A stretch of DNA of 64,000 nt from Manis javanica (lineage: Eukaryota; Chordata; Mammalia; Pholidota; Manidae): positions 188,177,851 to 188,241,850 of the forward strand of contig NC_133156.1 in assembly GCF_040802235.1 (NCBI RefSeq), given 5' to 3'. Position 1 is the stretch's first letter; every line of letters begins with the position of its first letter. Both the position numbers and the translations under genes were made by a program. Below, piece by piece: positions 10,598 to 22,299 of the stretch. A model generated the notes under the pieces. The model was not told the origin of the DNA. It saw only the letters and a program-made list of their open reading frames with translations, and ran no database searches.

Positions 10598-13500
10598 TTT
10601 TTTGTGGGGGAGGGGGTGAAAGGGAGCTTGGTGGGTGGGTCCCTGTGTGGGGCACCTCCCCACCCCCACAGTTGTGAAGCAGGGAAGGGGTTTCCCCTTG
10701 AGTGTTTCTTTAGCTTTGAATTTGGGGGTGCCCAGGCCTTCAACGTGCTGTGACAGCTGCAGGGGGTGTGTGGAGGGGTCTCCAAATTTCTCTTGGGGTG
10801 GGGCCTAGGCTGCCCATTGGTCTTCCTGAGGGCAGAGCCAGTGGGATGCCCTGGGTGGTTGGAAATGGGAAATGCGGCAGGGAGAGGGGCGGTTGCTGGA
10901 GTAATAAAGGAGGGCTGCTCCTGCCCTGCACACAGTTTAAAATTTGCAACTTGATTCCCTGCTGGTTACAGAGGGAGTTAGGGAATCTATATGCATGCAC
11001 AATATATGCCCCTCCTATTATTCAAACTCTGAGGGCTCAGAGGAGAGGGTCAACAGGGACCCAAGCCCCTGAATCTTGGCTGCTCTGCCCCCACCCCGCC
11101 AGGGTCAGGAAGGGGCTTAGTCTGGGCAGACCCAGACCCTCATGGTGGTTCTAGAGGGGCCTTTTAGCCAGCTCCCCCACTGCCCGTCTGTCCACCTTTG
11201 CCACAGCCAGTCAAAGCTCTATGCCTATTTCTTAGTGGCCTGTCTCCACTCTCCGTGTTCACCCACCGCAGGCCTGGAGATGCCCAGGATTCCTGGAAAA
11301 GGCGCATCTGCTGAAAACAGCTCATCCCCGAACAGCTGTATGGGAGGGGTCCCCAAGTAGGGCTTGGGGTGTGCTCTGCCAGGCAGACCGACACCCCCGT
11401 GGCAGTGTGCAGTGTCAGGCCCTCATCAGCTTGCAAAGGCATCTGTCACCCTGAGTGTTTGCCCAGGTGCAGAATGGGTTCAGTCTCCCCCTTTACAGAT
11501 GGGGTACCTGAGGCTGCCCGGAGCCTCCCACCCTTCCTCCCCAGCTTGGCTCTGGGCAGCTGCAGCTCTCCTGATCTGTGAAGTGCATATGATGAGGGTT
11601 ACTTGCTCCAGGGTGAACGCAAAAGGGTGCCCAGTGCCACACCAACCTGTGCAGGGACTCTCAGCGAGCAGAGCAGAGACACTGATGGGGGAAGTCTGAT
11701 GCCTCAGTTATGCAGCTCTGGGGGCAGGAGGAGGGTGGGCATCCACTGTGGGCAACACTCAGCCACCACCCTGTAACTGGCAGAGTTACTGCTGGGGGAG
11801 GTGGGCCATGGAGGAGGGGTTCCGTGTGTTTGACAGGCAGTTTGATCCAGTCTCTGTGTCCCAGCTGGGCAGAGGGAGGTTCAGAGAGTGTGCTGGTTTC
11901 TAGAGGCCAGTCAGCTCAGACGGGCCCAGTGAGGCCAGAAGCATGGTCCCCCAGGAAGCTGGGGCATGCCCCAAGGGGCAGAAGGCCCACCTGTGCCCTG
12001 GGCCACCTGTCATTGTGTTGGGTTGTCAGCCTTTCCTCACAGCCCCAGGACTACGTGTGTGGATGAGTCCCTACATCCTGCCCCCACACTCCCCAGCAAG
12101 CCCCAGTTTGGCTGAAACAGGTTGGGGGAGAGTGCTTTCAGTCTGATTGATCCTCCATTGGTATGAGGCCCAAGTCTATCGAAAACAAGTCTCCAGACTG
12201 AAATGACCTCAGAGCTACCCTGCAGAGAAACAGCCCATGGGACAGCAGGGCTGCAGCTCCGGAAGGGCCATGCTGGTATTTTTAAGCCTGTTTTATTTTT
12301 TCTGCCTTAGGTGAGTAGCCAGGGCCATGGCTCCATTGTTTTTTTGTTAAACTGACAAGTCACAGACTACTGGGCTGGAACAGACCGACTTGTAGGACAG
12401 GGATGGCCTGCAGTGGGCGCAGGTTCAGACCTGGCACCTCAGCCTCTGCCATCCCAGAGCCCCCGATCCCTTCTCTGCTTCCCCCTTCTGTCCAGAGGCT
12501 TCCAACGTCTCCCCAGCTCAGAGCTAGTGACCCATTTCCCAGATGAGGAACCAGAGGCTGAGAGGTGACATGCCCAGGGTCTCCCCTTGGAGATTTCCAT
12601 TCCCCTTTTGTTATTTCTAGCAGAGAGGCCTGGCCAAGTCAGGGGCTCAGAGGCATCCCCTGTTTCAGCCCCCATCTGTCCTTTGCCTCTTCCCACCTGC
12701 TGCAGAAAAACAGAGTTCCTTTGTTTCTTTAAAACAACTTGCTTTTTTCGGGGTGGGCAGGCCCTCTGTGGGCCAAACTCAGGTAAAGTAGAAGAGGCAA
12801 GTGTCAGAACAAGCAGAGCAAACTTCACCTACTGGTGAAGCCCTATCTGGCCTGGCCCTGGGGTCAAAAAGGTGTGGTGGGCACCAGTTCCCTGAGTTGT
12901 GGGACCAGGGGTGCATGGAGAATGCTGTGGGTGGGCACTTACTGTGACCCAGCCAACCCAGCTGGGCCATGGTCCTGGCACCCCTCAGCTGAGTACGTGT
13001 GGAAGCCTTGTCTACCTGAGAAGCCCATGTGGTCAGGACCCTGAGCCCATTTCTAGAAAACTGAGGCTTGGGGGTGGGGGGTTCACGGCCGGTCTGGCTG
13101 ACACGAGGCCCATGGCATCCACAGGACATGGCCCAGTGTCCCCGGCGGCAAGTGCCATGTCAGCAGAGCCCTGATGCAGTACAGGACAAAACAGATGATG
13201 GGCAGAGGCTTGGCTACTAAGCCCCAGCCCGGGGCCCCTCAGTCCTCGCCTTGGCTCACCCAGTCCCTCCCCTAGTGCCGTCCTCCATTTCCCCAGTGGG
13301 AGAGAGGCCCACCTGAGAGATGGGGCCCTTGGGGGGCTGGACCAGTTGAATGAGCACAGCCGCACCCCTGAGAGATCCTGCCTCCCGCCTGGGCTCTGTG
13401 CCTCCTGAGAGCCTCTGCTCACACACCTGCCAGGCCCAGTTGAGCATAGGGCCTCAGTTTTCCCACTTGGAGAATGGGGCATAGGAACAAGGCCCTACCT

Positions 13501-14173
13501 CTTGGGTCTTTCTCAGGGCTCATGATGCCACTCCAGGTCACACCCATAGACACTGTGCCCTCACCACCTGGCTGACTGAGGGAAGGTTTTTGGGGGCTGT
13601 CAGCTGCTCCCCAGTGAGCGTCCAGCCTTGATTGCATCCATTTCCAATCACTGGGTCCCCAAGCTGAATCTGTATCTCAGCACCCCAGAGAACTTCCCAG
13701 TGAGGTGTGGGGGGTGCAGCCTCTCCCTGTTCCCCTTAGCCTTCTACCTCTCTGATCCTCAGTTTCCCCTTCTGTTGGACAGGCCGATGTCTGCCCCTTG
13801 TGGGGTATGGTGAGGGCGGTCCAGGCAGCCGCTGAGCACAGAGTGTGGTCTGTCCTCGTCCCTGTCCCTCAAGGCCTGGCCCAGGACAGGTGGTTTCAGG
13901 CTGGCCTGTCATCCACCTGTTGAATATAAATAAATTCATTTTTTATAAGCTGGAATTTAAAGGTAACTTTGTATGGCTCCTAAAGGCACGTAAGTTGCAT
14001 TGCGTGCCTAGTCCGCTCCCCATGCTAGGACTGCATGAGGGGGCTCGCTCAGGGCTGGTGGCTGGTGGGCACCAGGAGGGCTGCACGGCATGGCAGGCTG
14101 GTGCAGCATCTGGGGCCTCTGATGGCACAGGAGCCTGTGTCTCACACTCACTGCCTTCTCTTCCTTCACACAG
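10598..14173. other. Unique sequence with MIR relics, no gene assigned
   Basis: The stretch is GC-rich and without recognised coding sequence. Degenerate MIR signatures occur near 11490-11520, 12500-12590, 13445-13490 and 13745-13800. Confidence 0.45.
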
Positions 14174-14246
14174 ATGTTCCCTCTGCCGGTGGCCAATGGG
14201 AAGGGCCGGCCGGCCTCCCTGGTAGGAGCCCAGTTTGGAGGCTCAG
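14174..14246 (+). CDS. Candidate 73-bp coding exon with initiator ATG
   Basis: A good acceptor (CTTCCTTCACACAG) is followed at once by ATG. An open frame of 24 codons begins Met-Phe-Pro-Leu-Pro and ends in a Gly/Ser-rich part, running into a good donor (GCTCAG|GTAGGA). The encoded peptide contains a basic KGRP-type patch and looks like a disordered protein N-terminus. I do not recognise the gene. With the CpG-island donor about 7 kb upstream it would make a typical non-coding exon 1 plus an exon 2 that starts translation, the rest of the gene lying beyond 64 kb or in exons I could not see. Chance splice sites remain possible. Confidence 0.4.
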
Positions 14247-15089
14247 GTAGGACCCGCTGCCTTGGGCTGCATGCTGGGGAGCTAAAAGGTGGGGTGGGGC
14301 CGACAGCTGGATGCAGGCTTGCGGACTGGGCACCAGGGGAAGAGGTGTTTGGGAGGCAGCACACAGTCCAAGTGGGTGGGAGTGGGTAAGGGGCCTGGGA
14401 TGGTATACTTCCCGTGTGAGGACTGGGCCTGGGAGTGGGGGAGTCTGTCGCTCACAAGGATGAGGAGAGGGCAGGCTTGAGCAGAGCCAAGGGGCTCAAA
14501 AGGAGGCAGACACCTGGGGGAGCCCCCGAGAAGGCCCTGGAGCAGAATGGGGGCCTGTGTGGCTGCAGCAGAGTGAGGAAGGGGGGGAGGGGGGAAAGGA
14601 GCCAGGGTGGGAATGGGACAGGTCACGCAGGGCCTTGTGGGCAGCAGGGAGGACCTGGGCTTTGACTCTGAGGGAGGTGGAACCTGCAGACCTGTGGGCA
14701 GAGAGAGGTTCTGTGCCATGTGCACGTCGGGGCATCTACCCTGGCCGTTGGTAGGATTTGAAGGGAGCCCCTTGGGGAGACTAGCTGGTTTAGAGTCTCC
14801 AGGTCCTCCCGGTGCTCTGTGTGGACTTTGGCATGTTTCTGGGGTCCCTGTGACTCTGGGATCTGGGATGGAAGGTTCTGCCTTGGAGTCAGCGTCTGAG
14901 TTCCGTCAGGGTACCCAGTGGGCTCTGGATGGCTTGTGCTCATGCACCCCTGCTCCTCTTTGGAGGTGTCCCCCCACTGCTGTCCTGTGCTGGCCTTCTC
15001 TTCTGCCTGAGGGACTGGCTACAGGACTGGCTACAGTCCTTCCTGAGGTGTGGAAATCCCCACTGGCCACCCTGCATGTGCACACCTGT

Positions 15090-15090
<1 letters not shown>

Positions 15091-15128
<38 letters not shown>
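15091..15128. repeat. (CA)n microsatellite
   Basis: An uninterrupted CA dinucleotide run of about 19 units. Confidence 0.95.
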
Positions 15129-15131
<3 letters not shown>

Positions 15132-16590
15132 ACAGGCCCCAGAGGGGCACTGACACACACGTGCACATACTCTGGAGACAGGCCCTAGAGCACGGGCACT
15201 GCCACTTCTTGCCTCAGGTGGAGGGTCAGGCCCTGGGGGGCTTAATGGAGGAGGTGGCATGGCATGTCTTTGTCTACCCCTGGGCCTTTGACTGGAGTTG
15301 TCCTTCATTGACCAGTGTCCATATGGGGCCAGCAGCCCCAAGTAGTTAAAGCTGTGGTCCCAGGAAATGTGCCTCTTGAGGACACGTGTGTGCCTGACTT
15401 GGCCTGAGTGGGACCCCAGTGAACATTTGCACACTGATTTCCTGTGGTTTCTGCAGCTCTAGCCTGCCCCTTTGGCCTTGCCCTGACCACTTTGGATGGG
15501 GAGGATTTTGCCTTGTCCGCCTGTGTTGAGCTGGGTTTTCTTGTCCATGAGGGACACAGTGCAGTTGGTCCAGCTTGGGAGCCCCTGTCCTGAACACACA
15601 GCTGGGGAATCCCTCCCCCAGTTCAGTTAATGCCAGGAGTAGGGTGTGGCTAAGGTGCTGGGAGTCCTAAGACCTGAGCTGAAAGGCCTCTTTGATGCCA
15701 CCCCAGGCACGAGGCAGGCTGTTCAGTTGTGACAGGCATGAATGTGAGTCTCAGTTTCCCCGTCTTCAAAATGGGTGTTGCCCCATGGGCAGAGGATTCA
15801 GACTCGTGGGTGTGTGAGCACAGCCTTGGGCTCTTGGGGGAAGGGTCCCAGACCCAGACCCAGGAGCCATAGCTCCTGGGATCGCCTCCTCGGGGGCATC
15901 TCCCAGCTCTGAGCTCTGTTCACCACCTCCTCCCTGGTGGAACTGGAAACTGCAGGACTATGGTGGGTTTGGTGGTCTGTCATCAGGACAGGCCTGGGTA
16001 ATCAACCCCTTTCTGAGCTTGAGCTTCAGTTTCTTCATCAGTAAGGTGGGTCACCCTCTTCCCAGATGGGCCGTGTTGACTCCTGGAGGCACCGCCATTT
16101 ATCAGCGCTGGTGGCTGCCGCCATGATCTGCCCCACGCCTCCTGGAACGTCTTGGTGTCTAGTGTTTAATATTCCTGTAAGTCAACTGGGTTTCTCTTAA
16201 GTTCATTCCAGAGGGCACTTTCTACAAGAAAATCAGCCCAGGCCACACGCAGCAGGAGGGGTCTCCACCAAGCAGGGGGGCTTTGCAGGCAGTCTGGCCT
16301 GATGGTCTGCCTAGACTGTCACTGATGCCTCTCTGACACCATTTTTTGAAAACAAAGGCGGATGATGCAGCGCAAGACAGGTTTTCTGATTGTTACCTGG
16401 GCTGGGAGCCTTTAAGATGAGAATAATCCCTCCCACCACCACCCCCTGCCGCTGGGAACCCCTGTGGTACAAATCGCCAAGTGACACCCTCTGCCAGGCC
16501 TGGGTCACAGGAATGGTCAGGAAGTGCTCACTGACAGTGCAAAGGAAGCGCCTTCCTATTTTTAATTTCTCCCAAGCTGTCTGGATTTGT

Positions 16591-17092
16591 GCCATCATAG
16601 ATGGAACACATGTCCAGGTCAAAAATCTGACACACAGTCTGTCTTTGAAGAGGACTCTGGGTCCTCAGGGGTGCGTGCTGTTGTGCCCTTGGGGCCAGTT
16701 TCTGGGAATGGAATTGCTGGTGGTGGATATGTGCTCAGGTGGAAACATCCCTCAGGTGCATCACCCCCTAGCCTGCTAGGTCTTTTCAAATCCCTTCCCA
16801 TGGGATAGGTAGAAAGGAATATACTGCGGGCATTTATTTGATCAATAAATGGGTGATTATATTTCCAAAAGTTCATCGGCTGTGAGTTCTTTGATGAAGT
16901 TTCAATTCCCTTTCTTTGGAATTGATTGACTTTTCATTTTGAAATCATAATAGATTCACAGGAAGTTGCAGAGAAACATACACGGAGGTCCCATGCATCC
17001 CTCCCCCAGTGGGACATGCTGCACGTCAGCATAATACTGGATGCAGACGCTGACCTCAGTGTTGCCTGGACACGTGTTCCATCTATGATGGC
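16591..17092. repeat. 28-bp inverted repeat with about 446-bp loop
   Basis: The arm at 16591-16618 is the reverse complement of 17065-17092 with one mismatch (core ATAGATGGAACAC). The arms sit in otherwise unrelated flanks. Confidence 0.8.
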
Positions 17093-17607
17093 CTGGTGTT
17101 TACTCACTAGCTTTACCCGCACATGTGCACGGTTTTTATCCTGCAGGTAGTGCTGTTAAGCCCCTACTACCTGCCCTCCCACCTGCTGCCTCTTCATGGT
17201 CACAGCCACCCTCTGCCCCTTCCCCCTGGTGTCCTCGGTTTCTCCATCTCCAGGGATTTGTCATTTCGAAACCGTGCTGTAGGGAGATCCCTATAGTGGA
17301 CAACCTTCTCAGACTGGTTTTTAGCACTGAGCCTAATTCCCTGAGATGCATCTGAGTCGCGGCTGTATCAGCAGTTCACTCTTTTCATTATTACTTAATG
17401 AGCTTTTGAAGAACAACGCTTACCAACCACAGCTTACATCAAGGTTTCCTGATAAATTAAGAAATTAAATTTGGAAAATCTACCATTTCCTGGTGCCAAT
17501 TTTGTACATACTCTTCCAGAGAGCAGACACAGAGGGGCAGTCCCCTGCTTTCATCAGGTCAGTAGGATATTGGTGTCACCCCAGCCACAGGCATTACAGG
17601 ACAGGAG

Positions 17608-18285
17608 ATTGAAAATAGAAATACCATTTAACCCAGGAATTCCACTCCTAGAAATTTATCCAAACAAAGCAAGATCTCAGATTCAAAAAGACAGATGCAC
17701 CCCTATGTTTATTGCAGCACTATTTACAACAGCCAAGATACAGAAGCAACTTAAGTGTCCATCAGTAGATGAATGGATAAAAAAGATGTAGTACATATAC
17801 ACAATGGAATATTATTCAGCCAAAAAAGAAAACAAATCCTACCATTTGCAGCAACATGGATGGAGCTAGAGGGTATTATGCTCAGTGAAATGAGCCAGGC
17901 AGAGAAAGAAAGATGATTTCACTCATCTGTGGAGTATAAGAACAAAGCAAAACCTGAAGGAAGAAAACAGCAGCAGACTCACAAAACCCAAGAATGGACT
18001 AGTGGTTTCCAAAGGGAAAGGGACTGGGAAGGATGGGTGGGAAGGGAGGGAGAGAGGGATTAAGGGGTATTACGATTAGCACACATGGGGATGCAGGGAA
18101 GGTAGTACAGCACAGAGAAGACAAGTAGTGACTCTATAGCATCTTACAATGCTGATGGACATTGACTGTAATGGGGTATGTGGTGGGAACTTGATAATAG
18201 GGGTGAATGTAGTAACCACAGTGTTACTCATATGAAACCTGAGCATAAGATTGTATATCAATGATACCTTAATAAAAAAAAATGA
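17608..18285 (+). mobile_element. 5'-truncated L1, ORF2 C-terminus and 3'UTR
   Basis: The sequence encodes the L1 ORF2 C-terminal stretch (the IPFNPGIPLLEIYPN-like region) and the end-of-ORF2 ATTATTCAGCC block. It continues through the 3'UTR to an A-rich tail at about 18270-18285. It is interrupted, non-functional and in plus orientation. Confidence 0.9.
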
Positions 18286-18289
18286 AAGG

Positions 18290-18450
18290 AAAATGGGTCC
18301 AACCTTTAAGGAGATAATCAGAAACATTTTGCTCTTAACAAGAAAGCTCCAAAATACATGGGACAAACTGACAGAATTGAAAAGAGACCCATCAACAATA
18401 ATAGTTGATGACTTCAGTATTCAGTTTTCAACAGTGGATAGAATCTGTTA
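18290..18450 (+). mobile_element. Older L1 ORF2 endonuclease-domain fragment
   Basis: One frame reads ELKRDPSTIIVDDF, which aligns with the GDFN region of the L1 endonuclease. It is degraded and lies just after the tail of the L1 at 17608-18285. Confidence 0.5.
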
Positions 18451-18894
18451 TTTCTTTAGCCCTGTGGGGTGGGTAGAGTAGGGGCTGTGACACATGTTTT
18501 ATGGTTTGGGGCACCAAACTTAGAGAGATTAAGTGACTTGTCCAGAGTCACACACTGAGGGGTGATGGATGTGAGGCAGGAGGCACAGATGGTTCCCTGG
18601 GCCGAGAGCCCTGCACGCCTGGACATGAGATCACTCCCTGGGCACCCAAACCAAGCCCTCTCCTCATGCCCTTCCCCACATTCTTCTGTCCCAGGGCTGC
18701 TGCGGGGAGACAGCAGCTGGTGCCCTGAGGAGGGGCCTGGTCTCAGAATGGCTCAAATACTGAACACCTGGCTCTAGGTTTCAATTCCTGACTCCAAAAT
18801 GCAATGCCCTTCCTCCAAATGAACACCTCCTAATGGACTGGGGTTGGGGTCCAAACAGATGCCCCTGCCCCCATCACCTGCCCCTCTAGCATTT

Positions 18895-18990
18895 GATTCT
18901 ATAGCATAGTAAGATGCTATAGAGTCACTATTTGATAATAGGGGAGAATGTACTAACCACAGTGTTAGCTCATGTGAAACCTGAGGTTGC
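18895..18990 (+). mobile_element. L1 3'UTR scrap
   Basis: It repeats the 18125-18245 part of the neighbouring L1 3'UTR (TTGATAATAGGGG followed by the GTGAAACCTGAG block), with an internal deletion. Confidence 0.6.
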
Positions 18991-19769
18991 AAAATGAAAA
19001 GGAAGACCAAAAGGGGTACAATCAGGATTCACAAAAAAATCATCTGTGATCAAGAAAACCTCTAGGCGGTCTGAAGTTAGCAGTTGAGCATCATCAAAAT
19101 GGGCATCTAGCCTTTCCAAGCCATCACCCCACCCTGCAACCCATGGTCCTCTGTAATGAATTATTAGCTGGGCCCTCAGCAACCAGCCCTGGTGAACAGT
19201 CAGTGCTTGCAACGAGGGAAGTGACCTGGCAGGCAGAGCTCCCAGGATGGGGTTCTCAGACTCAATTCTGTTTTCAGCCCCTCATCGCTCCCAGGGCTGC
19301 AGTTGCTTTGCCATAGCTGATAGAATCAGGATCATAGACATTGATGACATCTGCCATGATGAGTCCAGGTCCTTCAGGATGAGCGTCACACAAAAATAGA
19401 GAAATTACATGCACATTTTTTTCATGATATATACTTGTTTTATTATCACCCAGTGTAAACATTCATATTTCTTAGATAAAATGGGAAAATAAGTCAGTAT
19501 TAAACCTCCCTAAGGACTGCAGCTTTATTTTAAAGGACTAAAATGTCTCATGAAGTATAATTTTTATTGGTGAGAAAAATAAGAACTCGTTGAAAAGGTA
19601 AATATTTAAGATTTTGCTTCAAAATGGAAGACAGATTTTTTTTTAAAGGATCAGGAGGGCATTGAAATAAAACTTTCTCTCTAATGATACTCTACAAAAC
19701 ATTCACTTCACCAACTAGAATCTGGAAAATAAAATTACCTCTCATGTTTAAAAGGACAGAAGCCTTTAA

Positions 19770-21130
19770 GGTATTTCAAACCTTGGACTGTGTATCAGCA
19801 TGTTTTTCTTCAGCTTTTACATCCTCTGAGTTCTTACGAAGATCAGGTTCACCTTGTGCAGCTAACTCGTTCCACCTCTGTTTTGCTGGATGATGTCCAC
19901 CAGGTTGTTTTTGAAGCTCTTCAGGTCCTACTTTGAAGGGAGTAGTCTGGAACATAGGTTCCATTGTTCATGGGGCCTTTCATATTGGATAGTCTGCTTG
20001 CCACATAGGAAGAAGTTTCTGCTTTTGAGGCTTCCTCTAGAAGAGCAATAATAATTTTCTCTGTTGAGTCTGTCAGAAGAGAAAATGTTGGCTCTACTAT
20101 AAAATCAATGAAATCTATTTGTGACTGGGCCACCAATGTTGACTTCTGATCACAAAGTGGAGAAAATGGAAGCTCTAATTCAGCTTCTTTAGCTCTCTGT
20201 AGGAAAAACTCCTCCATCAGGGCCATGGTCCACCAGTGGTGCAGCCTCCAGGATTTGACTGGGTTGCTGATGTCTGCTGCATGGAGAATCAGGGATGTAG
20301 TTTTGGCTTTGTCAATCCCTTCAGGCTGCTGCAAACTATTTCTTACGTTTTTAATTTGCTGGAAATGACCCAACCTGTCTGTAGACAAAACCATTTCAAT
20401 CACTAGATTCCGAAGATCCCTCTGGTCATCTTTGGATACATTTATCAGGACAATCAGTTCTTTTTCTTGCATTATGATAAGCTGCACTTACATGGTGATT
20501 CTCAAGGTCAGAGTGATCATTGTACAAAATGTCAATATCTGACCTTTTTTGAATATGAAAGTTGTTTGTGGTTCCTGTATGTTTGTAATCATGGGTGGTA
20601 GCAGCAAAGGCCATTGCTAAAATTTCCAGTAGGAAAAATTCCAGTGCTGTATGAAGTACATTATGTAATGTACAGTTTGAGTGACAGCTGCATGAATCAA
20701 ATTGTGATAAGGATTTTTGTACTTGCTATAACCAACTTCTAAAGCTTCTGCAAAGGAAATTAGGCAAGAAATAGGAATCTTGAAATGATAAGATCATATC
20801 TGGTAAACAGCTCATAAATCATAAGCTTCAGACTGTGTTCTCCACCTGCTTCATTTAAGGCAAGTATATCAAAAGACCATTTATCAACATCCTTTAATGT
20901 AATTATGACAGCTTCCGGCATGCCAAACCAACCATGTGATAGGACTTTCTGTACATCCTTGTTTCATCAATATGAACAGCTTCCAACACATGCTGCATAT
21001 TCAGTGTTCTTCTTTAAGTCTATGACATTAACATCACCTTTTTGCAGCTGCTTCACTAAGCATCTTAGTCTGCAAGCATTGTAACAGTTGAAAAGATTCC
21101 CATACTTAAGTTTTTTTCTTATTCTTTTTT
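19770..21130 (-). pseudogene. PDE1A: Processed pseudogene of calcium/calmodulin-dependent phosphodiesterase 1A
   Basis: Read on minus, the sequence follows the PDE1A catalytic region from the KQLxxGDVNVIDLKKN segment (about 21060) through the HD-domain block THDYKHTGTTNNFHIQ (about 20590) and the HAADISNPVKSW block (about 20270). It ends at the isoform C-terminus EEKHADT (about 19800). The parent hydrolyses cAMP and cGMP. Sequence that is spread over many exons in the parent gene is contiguous here, so this is a retrocopy. Damage includes loss of roughly 60 codons near 20955, frameshifts around 20500-20700, loss of the Asp in the HAAD metal-site region near 20690, and loss of about 17 codons near 19990. 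UTR-derived sequence may extend to about 19270 and 21430. No poly(A) tract or TSD is certain. Confidence 0.9.
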
Positions 21131-21885
21131 CTCTTTACAGTAGAGCTTCTGGTTCTTGGAGATTACACCAAGAGCAGTGAGTCATATCTGTACCACTAAG
21201 ATGATAATTACTTTATACTGCAGTGCCTCATTACGGTCCTCATTAGTTTGGAACTTTCCAGATTATGTAAATAATTTGTAAGGCCAAATTCCAGTGGTAT
21301 TAACACCTGCTTCTCTTTCTCGTATGTATTCTCAAGTTTTTAACATTAACTGTGACTGGTGCACGGTGGAGGAAGGTGAAGTTATAATATGCAGTGTTTT
21401 CCAAATTTATTTCAAGTAGAATTCTTTATAGGAAATCCTGCTCAGCGGTTGGTAGGGGCCGTTTGCTCCATGCTGCGCCTGCCCAGTGCACTCTGGCCGG
21501 AAGGGAGTGTGCCATATTTTAATTAATGCATCTGTCTCCCAGTCTGCAAAATAATCTTCGGTAGGCACGAGGGCAGGATGCAGGGGGGCTTTAGTGGTTG
21601 ACCTGATAAATGATCTACACGTGAAAAAACATACGACTTAGTATAAGGCCAAAAGAGAGACACTGGCTACTTTGGCAACCTTAAAGCAGAGTCCAGGAAG
21701 GTCAGCAACAGCATGACCTTTTCAGTCAAATCCAGCAATCAGAACTTCATTTTCTTCAATAAAATTCAAGCAACCATTATTGGATACAAAGGATGTGATA
21801 TTTTTTTGCCATTTGATCACCTGGTCTGTGGCACACTTCCTCATGTGCACACCATCCAAGTGTGCATTAGGGCACAACCACTTGC

Positions 21886-22020
21886 ATTTATTTTTTTATT
21901 ACAATTTTTTTATTAAGGTATTATTGATATGCACTCTTCTGAAGGTAAGTGCTGCACTAAACACAGGGGTGCATATGTCTTTTTGAATCTGAGAACTTGT
22001 ACTCTTGGAAGAATTTGGCT
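21886..22020 (-). mobile_element. Internally deleted L1 3' fragment, left copy
   Basis: L1 3'-terminal sequence is joined directly to an ORF2 segment (the CTAAACACAGGGGTGCATAT block) by an internal deletion. The same junction recurs at 31640-31760, with similar flanking sequence on its left. Confidence 0.6.
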
Positions 22021-22240
22021 ATTTGGCTTTAACCTTTAGTTTTTTTCTTGTTTTTTTTTAATGGACTGGATTTTGTTTTTATTTGGTTCTTTTAATATGA
22101 CCAAACATCAAGATTTGCAAACGAAAAATTTTGGAGGACTGACAAATGTTTCAATGAGTGCAGTTAAAAGTTATGTTTCAGACTGTTTTTCACAGTTCAG
22201 GCAGGTCAGTATCAAGGGAAAGTCTCCTAGAGAATGATGA

Positions 22241-22247
22241 CCTGGTT

Positions 22248-22255
<8 letters not shown>
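22241..22255. repeat. Left target-site duplication of the 8.7-kb insertion
   Basis: CCTGGTTAGTTTTTT is repeated exactly at 30985-30999, where it is followed by ATAC. The target therefore reads TTTTTT/AT, a good L1 endonuclease cleavage context. The right part of this copy merges into the insertion's poly(T). Confidence 0.85.

Positions 22256-22293
<38 letters not shown>
22250..22293 (-). other. Pure poly(A) tail (poly-T on plus)
   Basis: Forty-four uninterrupted T on the plus strand form the terminal tail of the minus-strand insertion, including a few T shared with the TSD. Its purity and length suggest recent insertion, since such tails decay quickly. Confidence 0.9.

Positions 22294-22299
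<6 letters not shown>

Larger units (their letters stand above)
14250..17600. other. Non-coding sequence with old repeats
   Basis: No coding exon is recognised. G-rich tracts occur around 14575-14600 and MIR relics near 15745-15780 and 16020-16055. 16900-17100 resembles an old antisense L1 fragment. Confidence 0.4.

Noticed and set aside
15050-15166. His-Thr and Cys-Val repeat peptides
   Set aside because: Translation of the CA microsatellite.
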